64,000 nucleotides of DNA from Rhodococcus tibetensis (GTDB taxonomy: Bacteria > Actinomycetota > Actinomycetes > Mycobacteriales > Mycobacteriaceae): positions 1-64,000 of the forward strand of contig NZ_JANFQF010000015.1 in NCBI RefSeq assembly GCF_024438035.1, given 5' to 3'. The notes beneath the pieces were generated by a model. That model was not told the origin of the DNA and made no database searches. It was given only the letters and a program-made list of their open reading frames with translations. Made by a program: the position numbers and the translations under genes. Positions 54,901 through 63,022 of the stretch are shown here, in pieces. Numbering within the stretch: position 1 is the stretch's first letter; each line of letters starts with the position of its first letter.

Positions 54901-55443
54901 CCGGGTGGTCTCCTCACCTCCCGTGATGCGGGCGATACCGAAGTCGGTCAGCTGCGGTTCGCCGTACTCGGTCAGCAGAATGTTGCCCGGTTTGATGTCG
55001 CGATGCAGCACTCCCGCGCGGTGCGCGGTTTCGAGAGCACCGGCAAGTTTGACACCGACGGCCAGTGCCTCGGCGGCCGTCAAAGCTCCGTGGTTGGTGA
55101 TCCAGGAGTCGAGAGAGTCGCGGCGATGAAACGGCATCACGATATAGGGGCGTCCGGTGTGGGTGATTCCGGCTTGCAACACGTGCACGATGTTCGGATG
55201 CCCGGACAGCCGCCCCATTGCCTGCTGCTCACGCAGGAAACGGGCGCGATCCAGGTGGTCCGGATCGGGACTGAGGACCTTGACGGCAACTACACGGTCG
55301 AGCGCGGGTTGCCGGCACCGGTAGACGATACCGAAGCCGCCGCGGCCGGCGATGCATGCGTCTTCGAAACCTTCGGCCGCCAACTCCGCGACGATGTCTG
55401 CATCGACCTGGCGTTGCGTGTTCTCGGCGGCGTCGTAAGACAT
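51970..55443 (-). CDS. pknK: PknK-type Ser/Thr protein kinase with ATPase regulatory domain
   Basis: The 1157-residue product starts with a eukaryotic-like kinase domain (~20-280): glycine loop AGRGGFGIVY, VAVKVLS lysine, VLHRDIKPGN catalytic loop, and LTDFGIARI. A MalT/STAND-type ATPase follows (~350-650; Walker A APAGFGKSTVA, LVIDDWHRV), then a long TPR-like tail. No helix-turn-helix ends the protein. Mycobacterium tuberculosis PknK has the same architecture and a similar length; it is soluble and regulates the virS/mymA monooxygenase region by phosphorylating the activator. Here the kinase is next to a large monooxygenase cluster. Two small tryptophan-rich ORFs precede it on the same strand. 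Confidence 0.9.
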   Translation of the reverse strand: MSYDAAENTQRQVDADIVAELAAEGFEDACIAGRGGFGIVYRCRQPALDRVVAVKVLSPDPDHLDRARFLREQQAMGRLSGHPNIVHVLQAGITHTGRPYIVMPFHRRDSLDSWITNHGALTAAEALAVGVKLAGALETAHRAGVLHRDIKPGNILLTEYGEPQLTDFGIARITGGEETTRGLVAGSPAYTAPELLSGSDASTVTDVYGLGATLFTALAGRPAFARRRGEPVFAQLMRIGTEPLPDLRDGGVPEAVCTVIEAAMARDPADRPTTAAELGAALRRAGEQIGLALADIPLPIVGDEDRPFRPSDEVTFGVSQYLRYRRGGGTPLDHPAPPSASTKYRPPVTPGATVARTHLLERLRRSGRPRLVLIHAPAGFGKSTVAAQRLAALRSEGVATAWLTIDNDDNTLIWFLTHLIESIAVAQPAFGRELVREIEVHGAGRERYVLTSLIDKLHSSDQHVALVIDDWHRVSNEDTRSALAFLLEHGCHHLHLIVTSRTRLGLPLSRMSVHNELVEIDSAALRFSVRESTQLLVDRSGLDLDAPDIVELEQSTDGWAAALQLVSLALRDHPNPRELIEHLTGGNRAIGEYLAENVLGSLDRRTLDLLLATSITEKTCGSLARALTDNQEGQAALEDIESRDLFLRRLDEEGEWFRYHHLFAEFLQHRLERDDPDRVVELHRRAGGWFADRHLLSQSVDHYLLAGDEEDAVALVEDAAMDLLEQSQMGTLLGLAAKLPAKATTDKPRLQIAIAWAHALLHHPREAEQFLSAAETALDNGVDDRTAADMRVEATFIRAAVNVFDDKIDGLDEAVEGCIARTETLRPWVLCGAADAASFHAIYRFDFDEARRWQKWALPFHQRSTGPFSVMYGYCMAGIAAREQLDLPAAEASFRHAMALVSEAEEGLGYGTRLTAALVGDLLYEQGHLADADQLLDRSHTLGAEGGTVDFMLATYGTGARLKYLLGHEDAAKSRLDEGARLAGQLRLPRLAARIANERVRAGIGHAASGTPILELDSRQLPDRNNGIAVITFELEEDSAIRAALATHDQDLAPVYERAHALVASIDRRVRPRAFLNAALLQVEVLAAMGQEEAALTKLLPLAEQCARLGLVRPVLDAGPAVNRLARRLRTHLHERADATASTVLDEYLTDLEKQPT

Positions 55444-55614
55444 GGCAATCCCTCAGCGCACCGTGACCGGTTCGTCGATGCGCCGCGCCCGGGCTGACCA
55501 ACACCTGCCCATGGGGTCTCCTCGCGATACGACCCCATTCTAGATACCGCCGAAGCTCACTGGCGCCAATATGCCTGGTGATGTCGGTGCACTGGCAACT
55601 CACTACCGGGCCGC

Positions 55615-55645
55615 TGGTCACCGATCAGCGGGTTCTCGGTGACCA
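55615..55645 (-). terminator. Hairpin between the small ORFs and pknK
   Basis: Arms TGGTCACCGA and TCGGTGACCA with an 11-nt loop, 40 bp after the stop of the second small ORF on the minus strand. There is no T-run. It may partly end the small-ORF transcript before pknK. Confidence 0.45.
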
Positions 55646-55685
55646 CCAGTCCAGGGTTCTCTGTGCGACGCGGTTCGGCCGGGCT

Positions 55686-55793
55686 TCAGAGCGGGTTCCA
55701 CCAACGGACGAAATTGTTCCACTCGAGTATCAGTGGCGATACGCCCTCCTCGAGAGGATTCGCCAAGAACAGGTCCGGCAGTAGTCCTATCAT
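55686..55793 (-). CDS. Tryptophan-rich small protein B, 35 aa
   Basis: The ATG follows AGAGGAG at ideal spacing. The product begins MIGLLPDLFLANP and ends EWNNFVRWWNPL. It shares MIG at the start and an N-F/x-x-WWN-x-hydrophobic end with the 33-residue ORF 13 bp upstream. No known family is recognised. A membrane-associated or secreted peptide is plausible from the amphipathic, Trp-rich end. Confidence 0.5.
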   Translation of the reverse strand: MIGLLPDLFLANPLEEGVSPLILEWNNFVRWWNPL

Positions 55794-55806
55794 CACCAGC
55801 TCCTCT

Positions 55807-55908
55807 TTAGAACCGATTCCACCAGGTGGCGAACGAGTTCCACCACGTCCACGGCCAGAACGTCACGTCCCCGATACCTGCCGGAAGGTCGAACACAACA
55901 CCGATCAT
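55807..55908 (-). CDS. Tryptophan-rich small protein A, 33 aa
   Basis: The ATG is preceded by GAAAGG at seven bases. The product begins MIGVVFDLPAGIGDV and ends TWWNSFATWWNRF, with five Trp. It is a paralogue of small protein B by its ends and sits 13 bp before it, so the two form a tiny operon upstream of pknK and divergent from the DUF808 gene. Function unknown. Confidence 0.5.
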   Translation of the reverse strand: MIGVVFDLPAGIGDVTFWPWTWWNSFATWWNRF

Positions 55909-56068
55909 GAGTGCACCTTTCGGGAAAGCTCCACGAACATGCTGTGTATCGGCGCCGCGGCGCTCAGCGCTACCGGTTGTGTATGACCATGGATTCGGTA
56001 CCGTTCGGTGTCGACCCGCGACCGCGTGTCATTCGATCGGCTCTGCACAACCGAACTGGGAGGTTCCC

Positions 56069-57022
56069 GTGGCTGGTGGTCTCGTCGCCCTGTTGGACGA
56101 CGTCGCGGCACTCGCGAAAGCAGCCGCGGCATCCGTCGACGACATCGGAGCTGCGGCCGGCAAGGCCAGCGTCAAGGCAGCGGGTGTGGTCGTCGACGAC
56201 GCCGCCGTCACCCCCCGCTACGTGCACGGGTTCTCCCCTAATCGCGAATTGCCCATCATCCGCAAGATCGCGATCGGGTCGATCCGCAACAAACTCCTGA
56301 TCATCCTTCCGGCGGCGATGATCCTGAGCGAGTTCCTGCCGCAGGCTCTGCCGTACCTGCTGATCGCCGGTGGCCTGTTCCTGTGTTTCGAGGGAGCCGA
56401 GAAGGTCTACGAAGCACTCATCGGCGGTCACCACAAGGATGAGGGCGCGACCGAAGGGCAGAGCGGACCCGAGCACGAGAAGACGATGGTCAGCGGCGCG
56501 ATCCGCACCGACCTGATCCTGTCCGCCGAGATCATGGTGATTTCACTGTCGTCGGTCGAGGACGAACCGTTCTTCACTCGGCTGTTGGTGCTCCTCGTCG
56601 TCGCGGTCCTCATCACCGTCCTGGTGTACGGCGTGGTCGCCCTGATCGTGAAGATGGACGACGTGGGTCTGGCGCTCGCCCGACGAGAGTCGTCGTTCAG
56701 TCAGCGGATCGGTCGAGGGCTCGTTGCCGCGATGCCGAAGGTGATGGCGGTGCTCACCGTGGTCGGGATCGCCGCGATGCTGTGGGTCGGCGGCCACATC
56801 CTGATCGTCAACATTGGCGAGGCAGGATTCCACTGGCCGGCCGATCGCCTCCACGATCTCGAACACTGGTTCGGCGATCTCGTGCAGGGCGGCTTCGACG
56901 GTGTTCTGTCCTGGACTGCGGGGACCGTGGTGTCCGCACTCGTCGGGCTCGTCGTCGGCGCGATCGTCGTCCTGATCGTGCACTTGATTCCGAAGCGGAA
57001 GAAAAGCGCCTCGGCGCACTGA
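56069..57022 (+). CDS. DUF808-family inner membrane protein
   Basis: The 317-residue product is a typical DUF808 (YedI-like) protein. It opens with GGLVALLDDVAALAKAAAAS, followed by KASVKAAGVVVDDAAVTPRY and the helices IRKIAIGSIRNKLLIILPAA. There are five or six hydrophobic segments and the conserved GGxFLCFEGAEKV motif. GTG 56069 follows GGGAGG and is preferred to the longer open frame reaching 55826. The role of the family is not established. Confidence 0.9.
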   Translation: MAGGLVALLDDVAALAKAAAASVDDIGAAAGKASVKAAGVVVDDAAVTPRYVHGFSPNRELPIIRKIAIGSIRNKLLIILPAAMILSEFLPQALPYLLIAGGLFLCFEGAEKVYEALIGGHHKDEGATEGQSGPEHEKTMVSGAIRTDLILSAEIMVISLSSVEDEPFFTRLLVLLVVAVLITVLVYGVVALIVKMDDVGLALARRESSFSQRIGRGLVAAMPKVMAVLTVVGIAAMLWVGGHILIVNIGEAGFHWPADRLHDLEHWFGDLVQGGFDGVLSWTAGTVVSALVGLVVGAIVVLIVHLIPKRKKSASAH

Positions 57023-57399
57023 CGCGTCCGGGCCGGCCGACGGGGCGATTCGGGCGAGATGATGGGAGGAGGGACTGTGCGCCAGGGGCCGCCTACGGCA
57101 CGGCTCCCAACCCCCACGTTGGTGACGAATCCTAGGCCGCCATGCCCCCGACCCGATCGACGGAACCGGGCAAGAGTCCTGTCTGCCCTTTCAACCTGTC
57201 GTCCCAGACCGAGTCCTCATCCTCGCCAGCAGGCAGCGCACTAGCGAGGAAACCCTGAGCTTCGCACTTCGGCGGGGCATCCGCCGATGATCGAGCGGAT
57301 GCCGTGCCGAGGAAGCCGGGGACGCCGTCGAGCGCCGGAAAGCCGGCAAACCGCGGTTCCGGCTCATCCTCGACACTGCTCGGACCGATAAGCACACCG

Positions 57400-57882
57400 T
57401 TACCGCGGTGGGACGTGGCCGTCGAGGAGTAAGGTGGCGCCGGCTGCCGCAGCGTCGTCGAGCGCAGCGTCGTGTTCATCCACCAAGAGCGAGCAGTAGA
57501 GGCCCAGCGCAAGTGCTCCCTCGACATAGAACTTCTGCGCCAGCAGCATGCGGCGGACATCGGCGTGTTCGATGTTCTCGGTGAGCTCGTGGTCGCCTCC
57601 CGAGATCCACATTTTCGTGCCGGTGACCCGGTAGCGGCCGTCGTCCTGCGGAACCGCCGGGTGGTGATCCGTCGTGGGTAGTTGCATCCCGCCGACGCTC
57701 TCGTCGAACTGCCCCGCGATCAGTCCCGACGCCGCGTAGGCGTCGAGTGCCGTCTTGACCTCGTCGATCATCTCGACGGGTGCTCTCGAAGTCGAGGCCC
57801 CCGCATCCCTCCCCTGGTGGGACAGCGCATCCCCTGGGTATAAATCAGCCCAGCAGCGAGCAAATTCTTGCCGGTATGGCAA
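57400..57882 (-). pseudogene. Acyl-CoA dehydrogenase with internal deletions
   Basis: The frame holds three separated ACAD pieces in the right order: an N-terminal helix part (DEVKTALDAYAASGLIAGQF, then DESVGGMQLPTT), the middle beta-domain (DGRYRVTGTKMWISGGDHEL), and part of the C-terminal helical domain (LLAQKFYVEGALALGLYCSL). The parts between are missing and the catalytic end is gone. It stays open because the deletions were in frame. Confidence 0.6.
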
Positions 57883-57888
57883 GAATTT
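57862..57888. promoter_or_regulatory. Perfect palindrome AAATTCTTGCC-N5-GGCAAGAATTT
   Basis: Perfect 11-bp arms with spacer GGTAT, in AT-rich sequence 37 bp upstream of the methyltransferase ATG. This is strong for an operator. The regulator is not identified in the window. Confidence 0.6.
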
Positions 57889-57924
57889 TCGCCAGAAACG
57901 ATGCTGCTATTGCACTGTGTCGGT

Positions 57925-58767
57925 ATGGAAGACGCGGGCGAGGTTACCGAGGTCAAGGCAGCATCGAGTGAGGCAGCTGAATGGGATGCGCGCTACAGCG
58001 AGCGGGATCGGGTGTGGAGCGGAGAGCCCAACGGCGCACTTGTTGACGAGATAACCGGCGCACGGCCGGGCCGCGCCCTTGACATCGGTTGTGGCGAAGG
58101 CGCAGACGCGATCTGGCTCGCCCGCCAGGGATGGGCCGTGACCGCGTTGGACGTTTCCAGGGTCGCCCTCGACCGGGCGGCGGCCCACGCCGCCGGGCAG
58201 GACACGGACATCACATGGGTGTTGAGCGGACTACTGGATGCCGATTTGCCCTCGGGTGGTTTCGACCTGGTCTCAGCTCAGTACCCCGCCTTGCGCAGTT
58301 CCGCCGATCGTGCCGCAGAATGTGCGCTGGTCTCCGCGGTCGCACCGGGCGGCATCTTGCTGGTGGTCCACCACGACATGCGCAATGCGGATTCCGCGCG
58401 CGAGCACGGCTTCGATCCCGATGACTGGGTCACACCCGGTGATGTGGCGGCGCTACTGGATGACAGCTGGCATATAGACGTGAACGAGGTGCGGGCGCGT
58501 TCGATCAGTGGCGGCGCGGGAGCGCACCACACACACGACGTGGTCCTGCGCGCGCACAGGCCGCCCCACCGCAGCCCTCTTATCGGGCACGGGACAGCAA
58601 GCGGTTCACTCGGCGCAAACACCGGATCACTCAGGGGAACCGCGACGGGCACAACTGCGCCCGCTTCACCGCTCTTCAGGCGCGCCAACTCACACGATCG
58701 GGGTCGCTACTGGGACCACCGGGAGGCGCGGTGGGTCAACTCTTACGACAACCGGCCCCGAGCCTAG
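57925..58767 (+). CDS. Class I SAM-dependent methyltransferase
   Basis: The Rossmann SAM site is clear: ALDIGCGEGADAIWLARQGW (motif I), TALDVSRVALDRAA (post-I), FDLVSAQYP and GGILLVVHHD. This set resembles the thiopurine/tellurite-type methyltransferases. The domain ends near residue 210 (THDVVLRAHRPP), and ~70 residues of Gly/Thr/Arg-rich sequence follow until the stop, which is not family-like and may be readthrough after loss of the original stop. ATG 57925 is preferred as the domain begins just after it, but the ribosome site is weak. 57901 is an alternative. Confidence 0.7.
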   Translation: MEDAGEVTEVKAASSEAAEWDARYSERDRVWSGEPNGALVDEITGARPGRALDIGCGEGADAIWLARQGWAVTALDVSRVALDRAAAHAAGQDTDITWVLSGLLDADLPSGGFDLVSAQYPALRSSADRAAECALVSAVAPGGILLVVHHDMRNADSAREHGFDPDDWVTPGDVAALLDDSWHIDVNEVRARSISGGAGAHHTHDVVLRAHRPPHRSPLIGHGTASGSLGANTGSLRGTATGTTAPASPLFRRANSHDRGRYWDHREARWVNSYDNRPRA

Positions 58768-58929
58768 GGCTCGTCATCACCGCAGTGGACGAGACACTCG
58801 CCCCTGACGGCAGGATAACGTCGGCTACTCGATCAAAACCCGACACCTATTCCAGCAGAGAGTCTTTCAATCCCCCAGCACGTCACCATGCTGCCGCACC
58901 CGGACATACGAGTCGCTTGCAACGGCACA

Positions 58930-59195
58930 ACAGTGATCTGTAGAACACTCCGGACAGGCACAGGATCGATAGGAACCCCAGGGCTCCGATCATGTTCTTC
59001 CACCAGGTGTTCCGAAGGTTGCCCATCAGCTGAATGTTGTTGCTCATCACAAGGAGGAGGAAGCCGAGGAAGGGCGCGATCAGCACCGTGAGCGCCTGGG
59101 CGAAGATGATCAGCTGGACTGGCGACTTCGTGAACAGGATGGTGATCAGCAGGCCGAAGGCCAGGATTACGGCGCTGGTGCGTTTGGCGGTCAGG
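58930..59195 (-). pseudogene. Nramp metal transporter, C-terminal fragment
   Basis: The minus strand reads TSAVILAFGLLITILFTKSP, then VLIAPFLGFLLLVMSNNIQL and MGNLRNTWWKNMIGALGFLS. This is the last part (final transmembrane helices) of an Mn2+/Fe2+ Nramp-type transporter. There is no start and the N-terminal two-thirds is absent. The stretch up to the glycerate kinase stop (59467) shows nothing else supportable. Confidence 0.6.
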
Positions 59196-59466
59196 GGCCC
59201 TCGTCACCGCCTGAACACTTCAGCTCCGCCTCGCCGACACCCAGCGCAGTGATGCTCGACTCTGACAAGGAATAGAACATGGCTGGAATACACCGTCAGA
59301 CGTGCGCAATGTACGCGTGGGGCTCATCCCCGGAGGCACTGCCCGAGGCCGCGCATGGCCTGACTCCGCCGAAGCCGTCACGACCTTCCGCGAGAAGCGC
59401 GCGCTCATCTTCGTCGGCGAATAACCGCAGGCCTTCGGACCACCAACCGGCCGGACCGCCCCCTCG

Positions 59467-60636
59467 TCATCGGCATGCACCGCGAGCGCCCAGAGCGACA
59501 CCGAGGAGACCACCGACCTGAACGGAAACTTCGCGAACCAGGTGGGCGCTGTTCGCGATCATATCCGCGAGGTTCGAAGGGCCGTTCGCGATGGAGAACG
59601 CCGAAAGGACACCAGACGAGGCGATTTCGGCTGCCGACAGTTGAACTGTTCCCGCGATCACGACTACTGGGCAATTCGGTGGGGTGACGTCGAGTACGCC
59701 GCGGACGACTTTCCCTCGCAGCGATTGCGAGTCGAACGAACCCTCGCCCGTCAGAACCGCGTCTGCGCTTTCGCAGATCTCGCGCAGGCCTACGACGTCG
59801 GTGACCAACCGGGCTCCGGGTGTCAGTTCGGCTCCCAGAAGTGGCACCAGGCAGGCCGGCATTCCACCGGCAGCGCCGGCTCCCGGATGCTCGGCGATGT
59901 CGACACCGGTCTTGGCATTGATGAGCCGCGAAAGGTGCTCCAACCCGACGTCGAGATCGATCACATTCTGTGGTGTTGCCCCCTTCTGCGGACCGAACAC
60001 CGCTGCTGCGCCCATTGTTCCGCACAACGGGTTGTCGACGTCCGTGGCGACGCGCCACCGCACCTGACGGGCGCGCGGATGGAGCTGGGAATCATCGACA
60101 GACGCGATGCGCACGAGGCCCGCCCCTCCGGGTTCCACTTCGCCACCATCGGAATCGAGGAAACTAGTCCCGAGCGCTCGAAGAAGTCCCGTCCCACCGT
60201 CCGTGCTCGCGGACCCGCCGATGCACAGCACGATCTCGTCGACGCCCTGGTCCAGCAGAGTGCGCGCAATGACCCCGACGCCGTAGCTGTCTGCATGCAT
60301 GGGCTGCAGGGGAATGTCGGAGACGTGCGGGAGACCGTTCGCCTCGGCAGCTTCGATGATGCCGACCACTCCGTCATTCGAAATCCCGTATCGGGCAGTC
60401 CGTGTCCGCCCCACCGCGTCAGTCGTGTCGATGAACCGAGGAACGGCGTGCCAGTTGGCGAGCAGTGCATCCAGCGTGCCCTCGCCACCGTCGGCCAGAG
60501 GGCACTCGACAATAATCGCGTGCGGACCGAGCGCAGTTCGCACACCTTCGGCCATCGCTGCGGCGACCTCGGCAGCCGTCAGGCTCCCCTTGAAGGAGTC
60601 GGGTGCGATGACCACGGTGGGGTGCCAGGGAACCAT
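59467..60636 (-). CDS. Glycerate kinase
   Basis: The 389-residue product matches the GlxK/GarK family throughout: VVIAPDSFKGSLTAAEVA at the start, PLADGGEGT, IGGSASTDGGTGLLRALG, and EHPGAGAAGGM with LTGEGSFDSQSLRGKV. It phosphorylates glycerate for entry to glycolysis. A FadR-type operator-like palindrome is just upstream (60671-60689). No glyoxylate or glycerate pathway genes are next to it. Confidence 0.9.
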   Translation of the reverse strand: MVPWHPTVVIAPDSFKGSLTAAEVAAAMAEGVRTALGPHAIIVECPLADGGEGTLDALLANWHAVPRFIDTTDAVGRTRTARYGISNDGVVGIIEAAEANGLPHVSDIPLQPMHADSYGVGVIARTLLDQGVDEIVLCIGGSASTDGGTGLLRALGTSFLDSDGGEVEPGGAGLVRIASVDDSQLHPRARQVRWRVATDVDNPLCGTMGAAAVFGPQKGATPQNVIDLDVGLEHLSRLINAKTGVDIAEHPGAGAAGGMPACLVPLLGAELTPGARLVTDVVGLREICESADAVLTGEGSFDSQSLRGKVVRGVLDVTPPNCPVVVIAGTVQLSAAEIASSGVLSAFSIANGPSNLADMIANSAHLVREVSVQVGGLLGVALGARGACR

Positions 60637-60670
60637 GAGACGAAGCCTAGGTCACTACTCCGCTCCTCCG

Positions 60671-60689
60671 TATGGTCAGATTGACCATA
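60671..60689. promoter_or_regulatory. FadR/GntR-like operator TATGGTCA-GAT-TGACCATA
   Basis: Perfect 8-bp arms, 35 bp upstream of the glycerate kinase start. TGGTCA-N-TGACCA is the usual layout for FadR-subfamily GntR sites. The regulator itself is not seen nearby. Confidence 0.55.
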
Positions 60690-60977
60690 TTTTGCCGCGA
60701 TGAATGCCTCGATATCTGGCAGTTCCGACCGAGGGCCTCTCGATCGACGGCGGCACTGCGGATGAGCGCGGACAAGAGCGCGGACCTTGCTCACCTTACG
60801 AAGGCGGAGGGCACGTCGCCCCGATCGTTCTACGTTCCGGGTGCTGTTCTGCACTGACCGTATTGCCTCCGGTGCCGAAACCTCCCACGAACATCGAGGA
60901 CAGTAGCTGTCCTGAATGACTTCTAGTCTGGGCCTCACCGAAGGAAAGGAGATCCGATGACGCCCATTCTGCGGAGG

Positions 60978-61655
60978 TCAGAGCGACCGTGCCACTCGAA
61001 ATCCGAGATCGTCGATGGAGAAGGACGGGTGGCTGCGACGACGGCACGACGCCCCGCAACCTCGGGCTTCCTCAGCCCAGCTCCCGCCACGGAAGGTTCG
61101 GTACGACCCGTAGACCTCCGCGTCGTACACATCCCAGCACCACTCCCACACGTTCCCCAGCATGTCGTAGAGGCCCCAGGGGTTGGGCTCTTTCCCGAGG
61201 ATCTCATGGACGTGTCCACCGGAATTGCCGCTGTACCAGGCGATGCCATCGAGTTCTCCGTACCTGTATCCGGAAGTACCCGCTTTGCAGGCGTACTGCC
61301 ACTCCGCTTCCGTGGGCAGGCGGTATCCGTCGGACTCGCTGTTGCACGCAGTATGCCGGCCGCCGTCGGTAACCGAGTAGTACTCCGTCAGCCCCGATTC
61401 TCGCGAGAGGACATTGCAGAAACTGATGGCGTCGTGCCACGAAACGTCGACTACCGGCACTGCATCTCCGGGGGAGGACTTCGCGTGATCGTTCATGATC
61501 TCGGAATACAGAGCGGCAGTGACGGGACTGCGTGCCACAAGGAAGTCGTCGAGTTCAACCGTCCACGCGGCCGCTTTTCGGTCGTCTCTCAACGCGACTT
61601 CGCCGGCAGGAATTCGGGCCATCGAGACATCGAGGCCGACCCTCGGATTCGGCAT
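60978..61655 (-). CDS. SUMF1/formylglycine-generating-enzyme-fold protein
   Basis: The 225-residue product has the SUMF1 fold: RIPAGEV at the start, VVDVSWHDAISFCNVLSRES, YRLPTEAEWQYACKAG, then GLYDMLGNVWEWCWD and FRGGSW...GFRVARS at the end. Active FGEs carry a C-x(4)-C copper site after GGS; the place here reads EEARGCGASCRRR, which does not fit well. So it may be an EgtB- or PvdO-like or inactive member rather than a sulfatase activator. ATG 61655 has GAAGGG upstream. Confidence 0.8.
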   Translation of the reverse strand: MPNPRVGLDVSMARIPAGEVALRDDRKAAAWTVELDDFLVARSPVTAALYSEIMNDHAKSSPGDAVPVVDVSWHDAISFCNVLSRESGLTEYYSVTDGGRHTACNSESDGYRLPTEAEWQYACKAGTSGYRYGELDGIAWYSGNSGGHVHEILGKEPNPWGLYDMLGNVWEWCWDVYDAEVYGSYRTFRGGSWAEEARGCGASCRRRSHPSFSIDDLGFRVARSL

Positions 61656-61791
61656 AGGACGACCCTTCGCACTCAGCTGATCTACCGCGCATCGCTATCG
61701 AAAAGCATTAGACCCAGGGCAGCTCGCGCGGTCAAGGTTTCTACTCAGCACACTTGCCTCGAACCGACACAAGCCGGCCTCCGCCCCCTTG

Positions 61792-61811
61792 ACCTCGAGT
61801 GAACTCGAGGT
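61792..61811. promoter_or_regulatory. Palindrome ACCTCGAGT-GA-ACTCGAGGT
   Basis: Perfect 9-bp arms with a 2-nt spacer, 225 bp upstream of the ABC transporter start. A TetR-type regulator site is likely for a DrrAB-type exporter. The rest of 61656-62035 holds no gene. Confidence 0.5.
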
Positions 61812-62035
61812 AATAGCGTCTGGTCATGGTCATCAGGTGTTCAGCCGTCGGAAATATACAAGCGACATCGCCCGGGCAACCTGTAAGTTGGTCTGCGATC
61901 GACGGGGGACGACGTGATCAGTAACAGCATCGAAACGTGCGGGCTTCACCGCGCGCCGCTGCGCTGTGGCACAAACACTTCACTCGCGCACAACACTGTT
62001 GGCAGTTCGCCTTCACTTCAGGCAGGGAGATTTTC

Positions 62036-63022
62036 ATGACATCCGAAGCGGCGATCGAGGCGATCGACCTGGTCAAACGATTCGGCGACAACGTGGCCGT
62101 CGATGGGGTGAGCTTCACGGTTCCCCAGGGATCCGTTCTCGGATTGCTCGGCCCCAACGGCGCAGGCAAGACCACGACGGTGCGGATGATGACCACACTC
62201 AGCACGCCCACCAGCGGAACTGCACGGGTGGCCGGTCACGACGTCGTCACCGACCCCAGGTCGGTGCGGCTCAGCATGGGACTGACCGGCCAGGCCGCCA
62301 CCATCGACGAGCTGCTGACCGGACGTGAAAACATCCGTATGATCGGCGAACTCTACGGGTTGTCGGGCAATGCAGCACGCCGCGCCAGCGACGAACTGCT
62401 CGAACGGTTCTCCCTCACCGCCGCCGGAGACCGGATCGCCAGGACCTATTCCGGGGGAATGCGCAGGCGCCTCGACCTCGCCGTGAGCCTTGTGGCCACA
62501 CCACCGGTGCTGTTCCTCGACGAACCCACCACCGGACTCGATCCGGCCAGTCGGATCGAATTGTGGGACGTGCTCCGCGAACTGGTCGAGGACGGGACCA
62601 CACTGCTGCTGACGACGCAGTACCTCGAGGAAGCCGACCAACTTGCCGACAAGATCGTCGTCATCGACAAGGGCAAGGTCATCGCCTCCGGCACCCCGGT
62701 GCAACTCAAGGACCAGTCCGGCAAGGCCAGTCTCGTTCTGACGGTGTCGCACGTGGCCGATCTCGACGAGGCCGAGCGGATGCTCCGCCAGCACGTCTCG
62801 GACGTGCGGGTCGACAGGTCGGCCCGGCAACTGTCGGCACCGACCGATGGACTACGCGACATGACACGTATCGCGAACATTTTCGACGACAGCACCATCC
62901 TGCTCGATGACATCGGCCTCAAACGTCCCAGCCTCGACGATGTCTTCCTGAGCCTGACCGGCCACCGCGCCGAGACGGCCGAAAATGCACCTACCTCAGA
63001 CGACCTGGAGACAGCCCGATGA
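62036..63022 (+). CDS. ABC transporter ATP-binding protein (DrrA-like)
   Basis: The 328-residue ATPase has Walker A GPNGAGKTT, the Q-loop GLTGQAATIDELLTG, signature YSGGMRRRLDLAVSL, Walker B PVLFLDEPTTGLDP and the H-loop region. The C-terminal extension (VADLDEAERMLRQHVSDVRV) is typical of DrrA-type daunorubicin-resistance ATPases. ATG 62036 follows GGGAGA. With the next gene it forms an exporter of lipophilic compounds or drugs. Confidence 0.9.
   Translation: MTSEAAIEAIDLVKRFGDNVAVDGVSFTVPQGSVLGLLGPNGAGKTTTVRMMTTLSTPTSGTARVAGHDVVTDPRSVRLSMGLTGQAATIDELLTGRENIRMIGELYGLSGNAARRASDELLERFSLTAAGDRIARTYSGGMRRRLDLAVSLVATPPVLFLDEPTTGLDPASRIELWDVLRELVEDGTTLLLTTQYLEEADQLADKIVVIDKGKVIASGTPVQLKDQSGKASLVLTVSHVADLDEAERMLRQHVSDVRVDRSARQLSAPTDGLRDMTRIANIFDDSTILLDDIGLKRPSLDDVFLSLTGHRAETAENAPTSDDLETAR

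Noticed and set aside
60957-61802. A 281-residue plus-strand frame with a strong AAAGGAGA before its ATG
   Set aside because: It is antisense to the SUMF1-fold gene and shows no domain. The ribosome site may be left from a gene that was cut off here, but I cannot support a product.
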